DNA of 64,000 bases from NCBI RefSeq assembly GCF_012396365.1, contig NZ_JAAXPG010000023.1, positions 62,001 through 126,000 on the forward strand. The letters are read 5' to 3'. Shown here in pieces: positions 10,015 to 18,777 of the stretch; within the stretch, counting starts at the first letter, position 1, and each line of letters starts with the position of its first letter. A program made the position numbers and the translations under genes. The DNA comes from Nocardiopsis alborubida. GTDB lineage: Bacteria; Actinomycetota; Actinomycetes; Streptosporangiales; Streptosporangiaceae. The notes under the pieces were generated by a model. It ran no database searches, was not told the origin of the DNA, and saw only the letters and a program-made list of their open reading frames with translations.

Positions 10015-11271
10015 TTGCACACGAGCACCAGACCACCCGGGCCCGCGCGTCCCGACCGCGGCGGCGGCATGCCGCGCTGGCTCCCCCGGGCCATGCTGCT
10101 GGCCCTGTGGATGGTCACCGCGTTCGGTCTCGCCCTGTGGCTGTTCGTCCGGTTGCAGAGCCTCCTCATGCTGCTGCTGATCTCGCTGTTCCTCGCGCTG
10201 GCGCTGGAGCCCGCGGTGAACTGGCTCCACCGGCACCGCTGGCCGCGCGGGCCCGCCACCGGGCTGGTGATGCTCCTGGTGCTGGCGCTGGCCGTGGTGT
10301 TCTTCAGCCTGCTCGGGTCGATGCTGGTCGGCCAGATCCTGGCCTTCGTCTCCGAGGTGCCCGCGATGGTCCGCGCCGCGCTGGACTGGGTCAACACCAC
10401 GTTCGACACCTCCTACTCCCCCACCACCCTGCTCAACGAGATCTCCAGCGTCAGCGGGCTGATCGAGCAGTACGCCTCCGGCATCGCCAACAACGTCTGG
10501 GGCGCCGGGACGACCGTCCTGACCTTGCTGTTCAACTCGCTGACGATCGGGCTCTTCACCTTCTACCTGTGCGCCGACGGCCCGCGCTTCCGCCGTGTGA
10601 TCTGCTCGGTCCTGCCGCCGCGCACCCAGCGCGAGGTGCTGCGGGCGTGGGAGATCGCGATCACCAAGACGGGCGGTTTCCTCTACTCCCGGGCGCTGCT
10701 GGCCCTGGTCTGCGCGGGCGCGCACTACGTGGTGCTGGCGGCGCTGGACATCCCCTTCGCGTTCGCCCTGGCGCTGTGGGTGGGCGTGCTCTCGCAGTTC
10801 ATCCCCACGGTCGGCACCTACATCGGCGGAGTCGTCCCCGTGCTCGTGGCACTGGTGGAGGGCATCTGGCCCGCCGTGTGGGTGCTGGTGTTCATCATCG
10901 TCTACCAGCAGTTCGAGAACTACCTGCTCCAGCCGCGCATCACCGCCAAGACCCTGGACATGCACCCCGCGGTGGCCTTCGGCTCGGTCCTCGCGGGCGT
11001 GGCCATCCTGGGGGCGCCCGGCGCGCTGCTCGCGCTGCCGATGGGCGCGAGCATGCAGGCGTTCCTGGGGACCTACATCCGGCGCTACGAGGTCGCCGGG
11101 CACCCCCTGCTCTCCGACGCCGAGGAGGACGGGAAAGCCAAGGAAGGCGGGCAGGAGGAGAAACCGGATCCGGCGCCGGCGGCCTCGGCGTCCGGCGGGG
11201 ACGGCAGAGCCGAAGTCGGGCGGAAGACCGGGCCCGGCCCGCAAGAGCACGACGAACAGCAGGAGCCGTGA
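10015..11271 (+). CDS. AI-2E family transporter
   Basis: 418-aa polytopic membrane protein of the AI-2 exporter superfamily (PF01594). It has an N-terminal pair of hydrophobic helices, a long soluble segment (about 115-190), then four to five more membrane helices with the family's proline/glycine-rich stretch FIPTVGTYIGG (about 262-272) and YQQFENYLLQPRI (about 297-309). A charged, low-complexity cytoplasmic tail follows residue 365. Starts at TTG, with AGGAAGAA well placed upstream. Family members export small molecules or exchange ions, and the substrate is unknown here. It appears monocistronic. Confidence 0.92.
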   Translation: MHTSTRPPGPARPDRGGGMPRWLPRAMLLALWMVTAFGLALWLFVRLQSLLMLLLISLFLALALEPAVNWLHRHRWPRGPATGLVMLLVLALAVVFFSLLGSMLVGQILAFVSEVPAMVRAALDWVNTTFDTSYSPTTLLNEISSVSGLIEQYASGIANNVWGAGTTVLTLLFNSLTIGLFTFYLCADGPRFRRVICSVLPPRTQREVLRAWEIAITKTGGFLYSRALLALVCAGAHYVVLAALDIPFAFALALWVGVLSQFIPTVGTYIGGVVPVLVALVEGIWPAVWVLVFIIVYQQFENYLLQPRITAKTLDMHPAVAFGSVLAGVAILGAPGALLALPMGASMQAFLGTYIRRYEVAGHPLLSDAEEDGKAKEGGQEEKPDPAPAASASGGDGRAEVGRKTGPGPQEHDEQQEP

Positions 11272-11416
11272 GGGGCGGCCCCGCCACGCGCTGCACCATC
11301 CCCGCCCGCACAGGAGGTCCCGGGCGGGCGAAGGCGGCGGACTCGTTGTCCGCCCGCACGGGCGGACGTAGGCTCGGGCCGGTAAGCCGACGAGTCCGGT
11401 CGGCGCCCGCGACGTC

Positions 11417-11980
11417 ATGACCCCCGTGGATCGGAGACCGCCCGTGGCAGTCACCTCCCCCAGCGCCTTCGCGCGGATACGCCGCGCCGTATTCGCCCGC
11501 CACTCCAACCCGTGGAGCGCGTGGACCCGGTGGGCCACCACACCCTTGGTCTTCCTGCCCGTATGGACGCGCGACTGGCGACATGCCGTCGCGGTCGGCG
11601 CGTGGATGGCGCTCAACCCCGTGGTCTTCCCCGAGCCCGCCGACGACGGCAACTGGGCCACGCGGGCCATCCTGGGCGAGGAGCGGTGGATCAGCGAACG
11701 CCCGCGCGACGCCGCGATGGCGGTGCAGGCCGCGGTCTTCCTGGCCGGGTGCGTGGCCGTCGTGTCCGCCCACCGGCGAAAGGCCGTGCCGACGGCCGCC
11801 GCCACGGCGACCATGATGGCCCTGACCATGGTCTACTGGGAGCAGATGGCCCGCTATCACGACCGCCGCCAACAGGCGGAGCGAAGGCAGGGGGTCGGTT
11901 CCGTCCCCCCTCCCACCCGCTGGGCCCCGTCCCGCGGCCCGGGAGGCGACCCGACCGAGGACACGTCGCTTCGGCGGTGA
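11417..11980 (+). CDS. DUF6653 family membrane protein
   Basis: 187 aa. The sequence HSNPWSAWTRW near the N terminus and the following segments WMALNPVVFPEP and WATRAILGEERWI are hallmarks I associate with DUF6653. There are two or three hydrophobic segments, including one at about 97-112 and one at about 118-135. The C-terminal 40 residues are low-complexity Pro/Arg. An alternative GTG start lies at 11444. Function unknown. Its stop codon lies inside a stretch that resembles the promoter region of the gene at 14921 (see the truncated copy at 12010), so the 3' end of this gene may have been re-cut by that event. Confidence 0.8.
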   Translation: MTPVDRRPPVAVTSPSAFARIRRAVFARHSNPWSAWTRWATTPLVFLPVWTRDWRHAVAVGAWMALNPVVFPEPADDGNWATRAILGEERWISERPRDAAMAVQAAVFLAGCVAVVSAHRRKAVPTAAATATMMALTMVYWEQMARYHDRRQQAERRQGVGSVPPPTRWAPSRGPGGDPTEDTSLRR

Positions 11981-12009
11981 CCGAGACGACGCGGCCGCAG
12001 CGTCGCCGC

Positions 12010-12172
12010 ATGGCCTCCCCGGCAGCGCCCGCCACCGGGCACGCCGTCCCCGGCCGGCTTCCTTCCGACCGCACCCGCACCGGCCTTCCCGCCGGGGCGA
12101 AGAGCCCCGGCGAGCGGCTGCGCGCCCCGCACCCGAGGGGCGCTCCCCTGCCGCTTACCCGGTGCCCGGCGC
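12010..12172 (+). pseudogene. Truncated 5' copy of the PEP mutase/isocitrate lyase-family gene
   Basis: The frame from the ATG at 12010 repeats the N-terminal 45-50 residues of the intact enzyme at 14921. Shared landmarks are TTGHA/ATGHA, the segment SPGERLRA and RGAPL. After RGAPLPL the similarity stops. About 40 bp of upstream sequence is duplicated too (CGTCGCTTCGGCGGTGACCG in both). In this copy the -10 TAGCGT has become CAGCGT (11998-12003), so it is probably silent. No other part of the gene is present nearby. Confidence 0.75.
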
Positions 12173-12180
12173 GGAGGGAC

Positions 12181-12873
12181 TCACACTCCGCACGCCGGGT
12201 AGAAGCCGTCCAGGTCGAGCGGCGGTGGGAGGCGGCCCTCCGGCTCCGAGTCCGCCACGCCCACGTCATAGTGCTCGACCTGGGGAGAGAGCCCTTCTCC
12301 CCGCCCGCCCTGGTGCCCCCGCACCACGTAGTACCCGTCCCCGTCGTACTGGTAGAAAGCCAGGTCGGGACGGTCGTTGCCGTCGTAGTCCACCACGCGC
12401 AGAGCCGTCACCTGCTCCTCGGGGAACCCGTGCGTCTCCTGGCCCCCGCCCCATTTCGAGATGGGACCCGTCCGCAGTTCGTTCACCGCGGAGGGGACCG
12501 GGTCGTCGCCTCCGACCCCTTCGGACGCTGTGATCACCAGGTCGAGCCACCCGTCACCGTCGAAGTCGGCCACCGCCGCGCGGACGTGGTCCTCGTCCCG
12601 GTCCATGAAGCCGACCAGGTCGCGTGGGGTACGCGGTTCCCCGAACCCGGATTCCTCCCCGAAGGCGATGCGCAGCTCATCGCCGGTGCCCCCGGTGCCG
12701 GTGACGGCGTCGGGATACTCGTCGTCGTTCACGTGGGCGATGAGGCGGCCCGGCGGGTCGAAGCAGGGTTCGGGCCCCGGTGCTCCGACCGGCGCTCCGG
12801 ACGCGCATCCGCTGAGCACGAGGCCCAGGCCGACGGCCGCCCCTGGTCCCCGGTACCGTCCGGCTGCTCCCAT
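12181..12873 (-). CDS. FG-GAP/VCBS repeat lipoprotein
   Basis: 230 aa starting at the ATG at 12873 (longer in-frame starts add implausible sequence). A short lipoprotein signal ends in LSGC, so the mature protein should be lipid-anchored outside the membrane. At least two calcium-binding-loop motifs of the D-x-D-G-x-x-x-D type are present, in VADFDGDGWLDLVIT and VVDYDGNDRPDLAFY. They are typical of FG-GAP repeats that build beta-propeller blades. It is too short for a full seven-bladed propeller, so it may oligomerise or be a partial propeller. No partner is obvious in the neighbourhood. Confidence 0.85.
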   Translation of the reverse strand: MGAAGRYRGPGAAVGLGLVLSGCASGAPVGAPGPEPCFDPPGRLIAHVNDDEYPDAVTGTGGTGDELRIAFGEESGFGEPRTPRDLVGFMDRDEDHVRAAVADFDGDGWLDLVITASEGVGGDDPVPSAVNELRTGPISKWGGGQETHGFPEEQVTALRVVDYDGNDRPDLAFYQYDGDGYYVVRGHQGGRGEGLSPQVEHYDVGVADSEPEGRLPPPLDLDGFYPACGV

Positions 12874-13121
12874 GCTCACCACGCTTTCTCTCCGGCAGGG
12901 GTGTCGCGCCGCGCCGGGGTCGGTCGGCCGGTCAGCGTAGCATCTACGGGAAAGCGCATTCCCCACGGCGGATCCGATCGCCGTGCCCCTGGACTGTGAC
13001 CACTTCACCCCGGTCCGTGCCGCCTGACGAGACGACGGACACGTCCGTTTCGGCACCAGAAGCAGCTCGTGGGACCGAGCACCTTCTTCGTGCGGGCCGG
13101 CAGGGGGAAAGAGCGGTCGGC

Positions 13122-13350
13122 ATGGACATCCTGCGCGGGAACAACGTCACGGTCACCGGGGCCGCCGACGGACCGACGGTCGTGCTGGCCCGCGGATCCG
13201 GCTGTGACCAGGACATGTGGCGTCTGCTCGTCCCGCCCCCCGGCCGAGCGGTACCGGATGCTGCTGTCCGGCTACGGCGGCTCCGCAGGGGCGGACGCCT
13301 CCGCCCGGAGTGAGGGCAGGTGCTCCTCCCTGGACCGCCTGCTCCGGGAA
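13122..13350 (+). pseudogene. Degenerate RsbQ-like alpha/beta hydrolase fragment
   Basis: The frame from ATG 13122 reads MDILRGNNVTVTG, then DGPTVVLARGSGCDQDMWR. This is close to the opening of RsbQ-type hydrolases (usual form HGFGCDQNMW). At about 13236 the frame shifts: the following RYRMLLSGYGGSAGAD, and then the SSLD of that family, continue in another frame until about 13350, where similarity ends. The frameshift plus loss of the nucleophile region mark a decayed gene. Confidence 0.7.
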
Positions 13351-13428
13351 CAGGGTCGGCGCCACCGGAAGGGGCCGATTCCCATCTTGTTCTCACCCGC
13401 CACACAGGAAACACCAAGGTTCGCTCCC

Positions 13429-13434
13429 TACCTT
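13429..13434 (+). promoter_or_regulatory. Predicted -10 element, leaderless DUF3500 mRNA
   Basis: TACCTT (TAnnnT) ends 7 bp before the ATG at 13442, and no Shine-Dalgarno sequence is visible. Transcription would begin at or next to the start codon. Confidence 0.4.
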
Positions 13435-13441
13435 CGTCTCC

Positions 13442-14752
13442 ATGACGAACACCACCGATCAGGAGACCGCGGGAGTGCGGCACCGACCGAAACGCACACG
13501 GGGAGCCTGGGCCGCGACGGCGCTGCTGGCGGCCGTCCTCGCGCTCGGCGGGTGCGCCGTACCGGGCACCACCGCCTCGGAATCGGCCGCCGCCACGTCG
13601 TCCGCTTCGGAGACGACCGGCTCCGGGGACACGTCGTCCGCGACGACCGGGGAGACGATCACGGACACCGCCTCCGCGGCGCAGGCCCTCATGGCGACGC
13701 TGTCGGACGAACAGCGCGAACAGCTGGTATACGCCTACGACGACGAGGCCAGGACCACGTCGTGGTCGAACTTCCCGGTCACCTTCGTCGACCGGGCCGG
13801 GCTCGACTTGGAGGACCTGGACGAGGAGCAGAGGGCCGCGGCCATGGAGGTCCTCCAGGCGCTGCTGAGCGAGGAGGGGTACGAGACCGTCACCGACATC
13901 ATGGGCGGCGACGAGTTCCTCCTGGAGAACAGCTCCAGCACCGAGGACTCGCTGGGCCGGTACTACATCGCCTTCTTCGGCGACCCCTCCGACTCCGGAG
14001 CCTGGGAGGTGCAGTTCGGCGGGCACCACCTCGGCGTGAACGCCACGCTGGACGGTGCCGACGACTCGATCACGTTCGCGCCCACGCACCTGGGCTCCCA
14101 ACCCGCCGCCTACACCGACGAGGAGGGCGACGAGGTCCAGCCGCTCGCGGCCGTGTACGAGACGGCCTTCGCCTTCTACGACAGCCTGACCGAAGAGCAG
14201 AGAGCCGAGCTGTACCAGGGATCGGAGGTCGGGGACCTCGCCTGCGCCCCCGGCGACACCTGCTCCTACCCGACGGGGACCGGGGTCTCCGGGGCGGACC
14301 TGACCGACGAGCAGAGGCAGCTGCTGCTCGACGTGGTGGCCAACTGGGTGGGGCTGTCGGACGAGGAGACCACGGCCGAGGCCCTGGCCGAGATCGAGGC
14401 GACCCTGGACGAGACCTACGTGAACTGGTCGGGGGCGACCGAGTACGACACGACCCGGGGAGAGGGCGTCCACTTCCAGGTCTCCGGCCCGGACGTCTAC
14501 GTCGAGTTCTCCAACCAGCGGGGCTCGGCGGGCGCCGACGTGGACGGGTACACCACGGCGGGGTGGGGGCACATCCACACCATCTACCGCGACCCGGGCA
14601 ACGACTACGGCGGCAGCGCCACCCAGCAGGAGTCCTCCGGGACGGGCGGCCCCGGCGGCGGGGCTCCCTCCGGTGAGGCCCCCTCCGGCGGGCCCGGCGA
14701 CGGGGAGGGCCCGTCCGGCGGCCCGTCAGGCGGACCACCCGCGGACGGCTGA
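13442..14752 (+). CDS. DUF3500 domain lipoprotein
   Basis: 436 aa. A lipoprotein signal ends in LGGC (Cys 38), followed by a Ser/Thr/Ala-rich spacer to about residue 75. The DUF3500 region follows (about 75-380). Its signs are LSDEQREQLVYAYDDEAR, TSWSNFP, the phrase RYYIAFFGDPS, WEVQFGGHHLGVN and a late WGHIHTIYRDP near the end of the domain. The C terminus is Gly/Ser/Pro-rich. The family is secreted or surface-bound, and its biochemical role is not established to my knowledge. Start chosen at the ATG at 13442, which gives the lipoprotein signal. It follows the degenerate hydrolase fragment. Confidence 0.85.
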   Translation: MTNTTDQETAGVRHRPKRTRGAWAATALLAAVLALGGCAVPGTTASESAAATSSASETTGSGDTSSATTGETITDTASAAQALMATLSDEQREQLVYAYDDEARTTSWSNFPVTFVDRAGLDLEDLDEEQRAAAMEVLQALLSEEGYETVTDIMGGDEFLLENSSSTEDSLGRYYIAFFGDPSDSGAWEVQFGGHHLGVNATLDGADDSITFAPTHLGSQPAAYTDEEGDEVQPLAAVYETAFAFYDSLTEEQRAELYQGSEVGDLACAPGDTCSYPTGTGVSGADLTDEQRQLLLDVVANWVGLSDEETTAEALAEIEATLDETYVNWSGATEYDTTRGEGVHFQVSGPDVYVEFSNQRGSAGADVDGYTTAGWGHIHTIYRDPGNDYGGSATQQESSGTGGPGGGAPSGEAPSGGPGDGEGPSGGPSGGPPADG

Positions 14753-14780
14753 CCCGCGACCGAGCCGCACCCCTGACGGA

Positions 14781-14831
14781 CGTGCCCGCCGACCGGACCG
14801 CACCACGGGTGCGCGAGGTCGGGCGGGCACG
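14781..14831 (+). terminator. Terminator-like hairpin after DUF3500 gene
   Basis: Arms CGTGCCCGCC-GACC and GGTCGGGCGGGCACG pair over 14 bp with one bulged base and a 22-nt loop, starting about 30 bp after the stop codon. Confidence 0.55.
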
Positions 14832-14886
14832 GCGCCGTCTTCCGCCTCGGGGTCCGGACGGCGACGTCGTCCCGCGTCGCTTCGGC

Positions 14887-14914
14887 GGTGACCGAAACGT
14901 CGCGGCCGTAGCGT
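14887..14914 (+). promoter_or_regulatory. Predicted leaderless promoter of the PEP mutase-family gene
   Basis: GGTGAC (14887-14892), a 16-bp spacer, and TAGCGT (14909-14914). Only 6 bp separate the -10 from the ATG at 14921, so the transcript should start at the start codon. This element is duplicated with a mutated -10 at 11998. Confidence 0.5.
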
Positions 14915-14920
14915 CGCCGT

Positions 14921-15808
14921 ATGGATCCACGAGCGGTACGCACCACTGGACACGCCACCTCCGACCGCCTCCCTCCCCGCCCCGGCACCGCGTTCCCCAC
15001 GGAGCGGGAGAGCCCCGGCGAGCGGCTGCGCGCCCTGCACCTGCGGGGCGCTCCCCTGCTGCTGCCCAACGCCTGGGACCACGCGTCGGCCGCCGCCCTG
15101 GCCGCCGCGGGGTTCCGCGCCGTGGGGACCACCAGCCTGGGTGTCGCCGCGGCGGCCGGGCTCCCCGACGCCCGGGGGCTCGCGCGCGAGGAGACGCTAC
15201 GGCTCGCCCGCGGCCTGTCCCGGCTGGAGGTGCCGGTCAGTGTGGACGTCGAGGGCGGCTTCGGCGCGTCACCGGCACGGGTCGCCGCGCTGGCCGCCGA
15301 ACTGGAGCGGATGGGGATCGCCGGGATCAACCTGGAGGACGGCCTCCCGGACGGCGGGCTCGCCGGTACCGGACACCAGCGGGCGGTGATCCGCGCGGTC
15401 AAGGAGGCGGCTCCGACGCTGTTCCTCAACGCACGCACCGACACCCACTGGCTGCCCGGACACACGGGGCAGACCGCCGACCGGACCGCCGCCTACGAGG
15501 AGGCCGGCGCCGACGGGGTGTTCGTGCCCGGCCTGCGCGACGAGGAGGAGATCGCCGCCCTGGCCGCCGCCCTGCACGTCCCGCTCAACATCCTCCACTC
15601 CCCCGGCGGTCCGCCCCTGCGGGTCCTCGCCGCGCTGGGTGTGCGCCGCGTGAGCTGCGGTTCCCTGCTCTTCCGCGCCGCCCTGCACGGAGCCCTCGCC
15701 GCGGCCGAGGCGGTGGCGTCGGGCCTTCCCCTCCCCGAGGGCGTTCCGGACTACGGGGCGGCCCAGGCTCTCGCACAGCGGTTCGCCCGGGGCTCCGCGG
15801 ACGGCTGA
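14921..15808 (+). CDS. Isocitrate lyase/phosphoenolpyruvate mutase family protein
   Basis: 295-aa TIM-barrel enzyme of the ICL/PEPM superfamily, which makes or breaks C-C or P-C bonds next to a carboxylate using Mg2+. Visible markers are PNAWDHASA (about 48-56), GTTSLGVAA, the metal-site segment VSVDVEGGFG (about 107-116), GINLEDG (about 133-139), and LNARTDTHW with the substrate Arg (about 168-176). The class-specific KKCGH motif of true isocitrate lyase is missing, so it belongs with 2-methylisocitrate lyase/PEP mutase/oxaloacetate hydrolase-like members. The first 40 residues are a poorly conserved extension. The gene appears leaderless. Confidence 0.9.
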   Translation: MDPRAVRTTGHATSDRLPPRPGTAFPTERESPGERLRALHLRGAPLLLPNAWDHASAAALAAAGFRAVGTTSLGVAAAAGLPDARGLAREETLRLARGLSRLEVPVSVDVEGGFGASPARVAALAAELERMGIAGINLEDGLPDGGLAGTGHQRAVIRAVKEAAPTLFLNARTDTHWLPGHTGQTADRTAAYEEAGADGVFVPGLRDEEEIAALAAALHVPLNILHSPGGPPLRVLAALGVRRVSCGSLLFRAALHGALAAAEAVASGLPLPEGVPDYGAAQALAQRFARGSADG

Positions 15809-15881
15809 GCCGGAGACGGCCGTGTCCCGCACGGTCGGGTCGCGCGGCGCATCCGACGGCACGCGTCCGCGACCGGGAGCC

Positions 15882-15906
15882 CCGCCGCCGGGCCCACAGG
15901 CGGCGG
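15882..15906. terminator. Bidirectional terminator-like hairpin
   Basis: CCGCCGCC / GGCGGCGG, 8 bp with a 9-nt loop, lies between two convergent genes (stops at 15808 and 15909). Confidence 0.5.
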
Positions 15907-15908
15907 CC

Positions 15909-16601
15909 TCAGTGGTCGCCGGTGTCCAGCAACCGCTCGAAGCGGCCCGCGGGATGCGCGCGCGTGGGCATGGCCTCCACGAACGGCAGCAGCTCCCGCT
16001 CGGCGACCCCGTGGACCCGGCGCAGCTCGGCCACCGGGTCGGGGTGCTCGTCCACCCTCAGGTCCAGGTAGGGGTAGGGGTGGCCGGTGTGCACGTACAG
16101 CGCGGCGCTCTGCCTGCCCCGCCGGTCGCCACCGGCCGCCTGCCCCGCCTCCAGGGCGCCCAACAGCCGCTGGTCCATCCGCTCCCCGGCACCGGCCTCG
16201 AACCGCTCGGCCATCGCGTCGAGCGTGTCGGCGCCGGTCAGGATGTTGCCCGCCACCGCGTAGCCGTTCCCCACTCTGTGGCCGCACCACGGGTGCGCCT
16301 GCGGGCCGGTGTGCGCGGCGGCGCGTCCCTCGCGGTCGACCACCGCGACCTGCCGCGAGTCCGCGTCGGGGTCCGCGTCCAGGACCCGGCGCAGCGCGTC
16401 CTCGGCGGAGTGGGACCGCAGCAGTTCCAGGGCGTCCACGCCCAGCAGCGGGTTGATCAGCGCCTGCGTGGCGACCGCCCCCGCGTCCGCGTGGGCGAAC
16501 ACCGACAGCGCACCGATCGCCGGGAACCGGCTGCTGACCGCGACACCGCACGTTCCGGTGGCGACGTCGTGGGCGACGACGGAGAAGGTACCTGCGTACA
16601 A
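15909..16601 (-). CDS. DUF1028 domain protein (Ntn-hydrolase-like)
   Basis: 230 aa. The opening MYAGTFSVVAHD followed by GVAVSSRFPAIGALSVFAHADAGAVATQ is the classic DUF1028 start. Further family landmarks are RQVAVVDREGRAAAHTG and GNGYAVAGNIL. The fold is that of an N-terminal-nucleophile hydrolase-like protein, and no substrate is known to me. The TTG start is forced by an in-frame stop three codons upstream. It is transcribed divergently from the S33 peptidase gene, with about 320 bp between the two starts. Confidence 0.88.
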   Translation of the reverse strand: MYAGTFSVVAHDVATGTCGVAVSSRFPAIGALSVFAHADAGAVATQALINPLLGVDALELLRSHSAEDALRRVLDADPDADSRQVAVVDREGRAAAHTGPQAHPWCGHRVGNGYAVAGNILTGADTLDAMAERFEAGAGERMDQRLLGALEAGQAAGGDRRGRQSAALYVHTGHPYPYLDLRVDEHPDPVAELRRVHGVAERELLPFVEAMPTRAHPAGRFERLLDTGDH

Positions 16602-16921
16602 CCGGTCTCACTCTCGGGTGTGCGGGCGTCCGTTCGGAGCACGCCCGGGTCAGTGCGGTGGGGCGTCCGGGCCGGGGCCGGAGCCCTCGTGCGGGCCACG
16701 GGAAGGGTACCGGGCGTGCGGGCGGTGCGCCCGTTCGGGAAGGGGCGCGGGGCGCGGGCGCCGCGCGGGATCGGGCAGGTGACCGCTTCCGGCCAGCGCG
16801 GGTGGTTCATGACCTTTGCCCGTGTCGTCGGCCACGGCGCGGTGCGTACGGTGGCCGGGCCGATGCACGCCCCGGCGTCGCCCCCGCGGCCCCGGCCGGA
16901 GAAGCAAAGGAACGACCCCCC
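16602..16921. other. Divergent intergenic region
   Basis: 320 bp between the DUF1028 and S33 peptidase starts. Candidate hexamers (TTGCCC at 16816, TACGGT at 16847) are too far apart to form a convincing promoter. No coding sequence recognised. Confidence 0.3.
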
Positions 16922-18565
16922 GTGCGCACAGCACCCGCCCTCACCACCGCGGGCACCCTGGTGCTCGCCCTGGCGGCATCCCTGGCGGTGACCGCCCCGG
17001 CCGCCGCAGACGACCCCCTCCGGGCGTTCCACGAGCAGGAGGTCGTCTGGGCCCCCTGCGAGGAGCACCTCCTGCGCGACGTGGAGTGCGCCTGGATCGA
17101 CGTCCCCCTGGACTACGCCGCCCCCGGTGGCGAGCGCGCCTCCATCGCCGTCAGCCGCAACCGCGCCTCGGACCCCGAGCGGCGCCGCGGCATCCTGCTC
17201 ACCAACCCCGGCGGCCCCGGCGGCACGGGCCGCCAGATGGCCGTCGGCGACCGCCCCGACCACGGCTTCTCCTCCCTGGGAGCCCAACGCGTCGCCGAGG
17301 TCTACGACGTGATCGGGATGGACCCGCGCGGCAGCGGTGCCTCCACCCCCTACCTGGACTGCGGCACGAACTACCCGGTCGCGGTCCCCCGGCCCACCGA
17401 CGAGGCGCTCTCCGCCCACACCCGTGCGGTGATCGCCGCCCAGCGGACCTGCGAGAGCGCCCACGGCGACCTGATCCCGCACATGACCACCGCGAACACC
17501 GCCCGTGACATGGACGTGATCCGCGCCGCCCTGGGCGAGGACGAGATCTCCTACCTCGGCCGCTCCTACGGCACCTACCTCGGCGCCGTGTACGGCAGCC
17601 TGTTCCCCGAACGCCTGGACCGCAGCGTCCTGGACTCCGCCGTCACGCCCGAGGGCATGGGGCGCGGGGTCTTCACCCTGCAGAGCGAGGGATACCGGGC
17701 CAACGTTGAGCGCTACACCGCCTGGGTGGCCGAACACGACGACGTCTACGGCCTGGGGACCACCCCCGAGGAGGTGCTGGCCGTCTTCGAGCGGACCCGC
17801 GCACGGCTGGTGGAGCACCCCCGCTACGACCAGTGGCCGGGCGAGCCGGAGCCGTGGATCTACACGGCGGACTACTTCGACGAGGACATCGGCTACGCGG
17901 CGCGCTTCCAGGACCAGTGGAGCAACCGGACCACCAGTCTCTGGTACATCGTCAACGACCTGCCCTACCCCGTTGTCGAACTGCCCGAGGAACCTGAGTG
18001 GCCTGAGTGGCCCGACCCCGGGATCGAGTACGACAACGTCTCCCTGATGATGGCGGTGCTCTGCGAGGCCGAATGGCCCACGCGCCTGTCGGACTACCAC
18101 GCCGGTGTCCGGGAGGTCCGTGAGCGCAGCCCGTACGGCGTCGGGGCGATCTGGCACGTACCCCAGCCCTGCACCTTCGCCTCGCACACGCCCGCCCCGC
18201 TGGTGGAACTGGAACGCGACGGCTACCCGCGCGGTCTGGTCATCGGGGCCGAGCACGACGCCAACACCGTCTACGAGGGGGCCGAGCTCATGGCCGACAG
18301 GCTGGACAACGCCCTCGTCACCGTCGCCGACGAGGGGGACCACACCTTCTACGGGCGCGAGGGGATGGACTGCGTGACGGCTGCGGTGGACGCCTACCTG
18401 GTGGACGGCGCCCCGCCCCGGGACGCCCTGTGCGCCGGACGCCCCCGCTCCGAGGACCCCCTCCGTCCGGAGGAGCCGGGAGGAGCAGCGGCCCGGGTCC
18501 CGGACGCCGGACCGCACCGTGACCAGCTGCGGACCGGTCCCCTCACCGGGGACGAGTTGCACTGA
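16922..18565 (+). CDS. Secreted alpha/beta hydrolase, tripeptidyl aminopeptidase-type (S33)
   Basis: 547 aa. A Sec signal peptide ends near residue 29 (APAAAD), so the enzyme should be secreted. The oxyanion motif TNPGGPGG (94-101) and nucleophile elbow GRSYG (Ser 215) identify the family of secreted mycelial tripeptidyl aminopeptidases/proteinases. The C-terminal TAP-like region contains the late GAEHDANT (acid) and EGDHTFYG (His). Starts at the GTG at 16922 after AAAGGAA. Expected role: release of N-terminal tripeptides or other short groups from extracellular peptides. The C-terminal 45 residues are low-complexity. Confidence 0.93.
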   Translation: MRTAPALTTAGTLVLALAASLAVTAPAAADDPLRAFHEQEVVWAPCEEHLLRDVECAWIDVPLDYAAPGGERASIAVSRNRASDPERRRGILLTNPGGPGGTGRQMAVGDRPDHGFSSLGAQRVAEVYDVIGMDPRGSGASTPYLDCGTNYPVAVPRPTDEALSAHTRAVIAAQRTCESAHGDLIPHMTTANTARDMDVIRAALGEDEISYLGRSYGTYLGAVYGSLFPERLDRSVLDSAVTPEGMGRGVFTLQSEGYRANVERYTAWVAEHDDVYGLGTTPEEVLAVFERTRARLVEHPRYDQWPGEPEPWIYTADYFDEDIGYAARFQDQWSNRTTSLWYIVNDLPYPVVELPEEPEWPEWPDPGIEYDNVSLMMAVLCEAEWPTRLSDYHAGVREVRERSPYGVGAIWHVPQPCTFASHTPAPLVELERDGYPRGLVIGAEHDANTVYEGAELMADRLDNALVTVADEGDHTFYGREGMDCVTAAVDAYLVDGAPPRDALCAGRPRSEDPLRPEEPGGAAARVPDAGPHRDQLRTGPLTGDELH

Positions 18566-18607
18566 CCATGGAGGTCGGCAACACCCGCCCCGCCTGACAC
18601 ATGCGGA

Positions 18608-18666
18608 GAGGGCCTTCGGGTACCGGTGCGGACTGCGACATCTGCTCCGACCGCCAGAAGGCCCTC
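18608..18666 (+). terminator. Possible terminator hairpin
   Basis: GAGGGCCTTC / GAAGGCCCTC, a perfect 10-bp stem but with a long 39-nt loop, 40 bp after the peptidase stop. Confidence 0.35.
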
Positions 18667-18777
18667 GACGCCCCACACGACCCGCGCCAACGCCCGCCTG
18701 ACCCCCGCTGAACGTGATCAGGCCGGAGTCTCCGCTTCGCCCCTGCGATTCTCGTGCTGCTCTGCTTGACTGGCCCC

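Noticed and set aside
18601..18711. Possible 36-aa ORF containing CDIC
   Set aside because: No ribosome-binding site and it lies across a terminator-like inverted repeat after the S33 peptidase gene; no family match.
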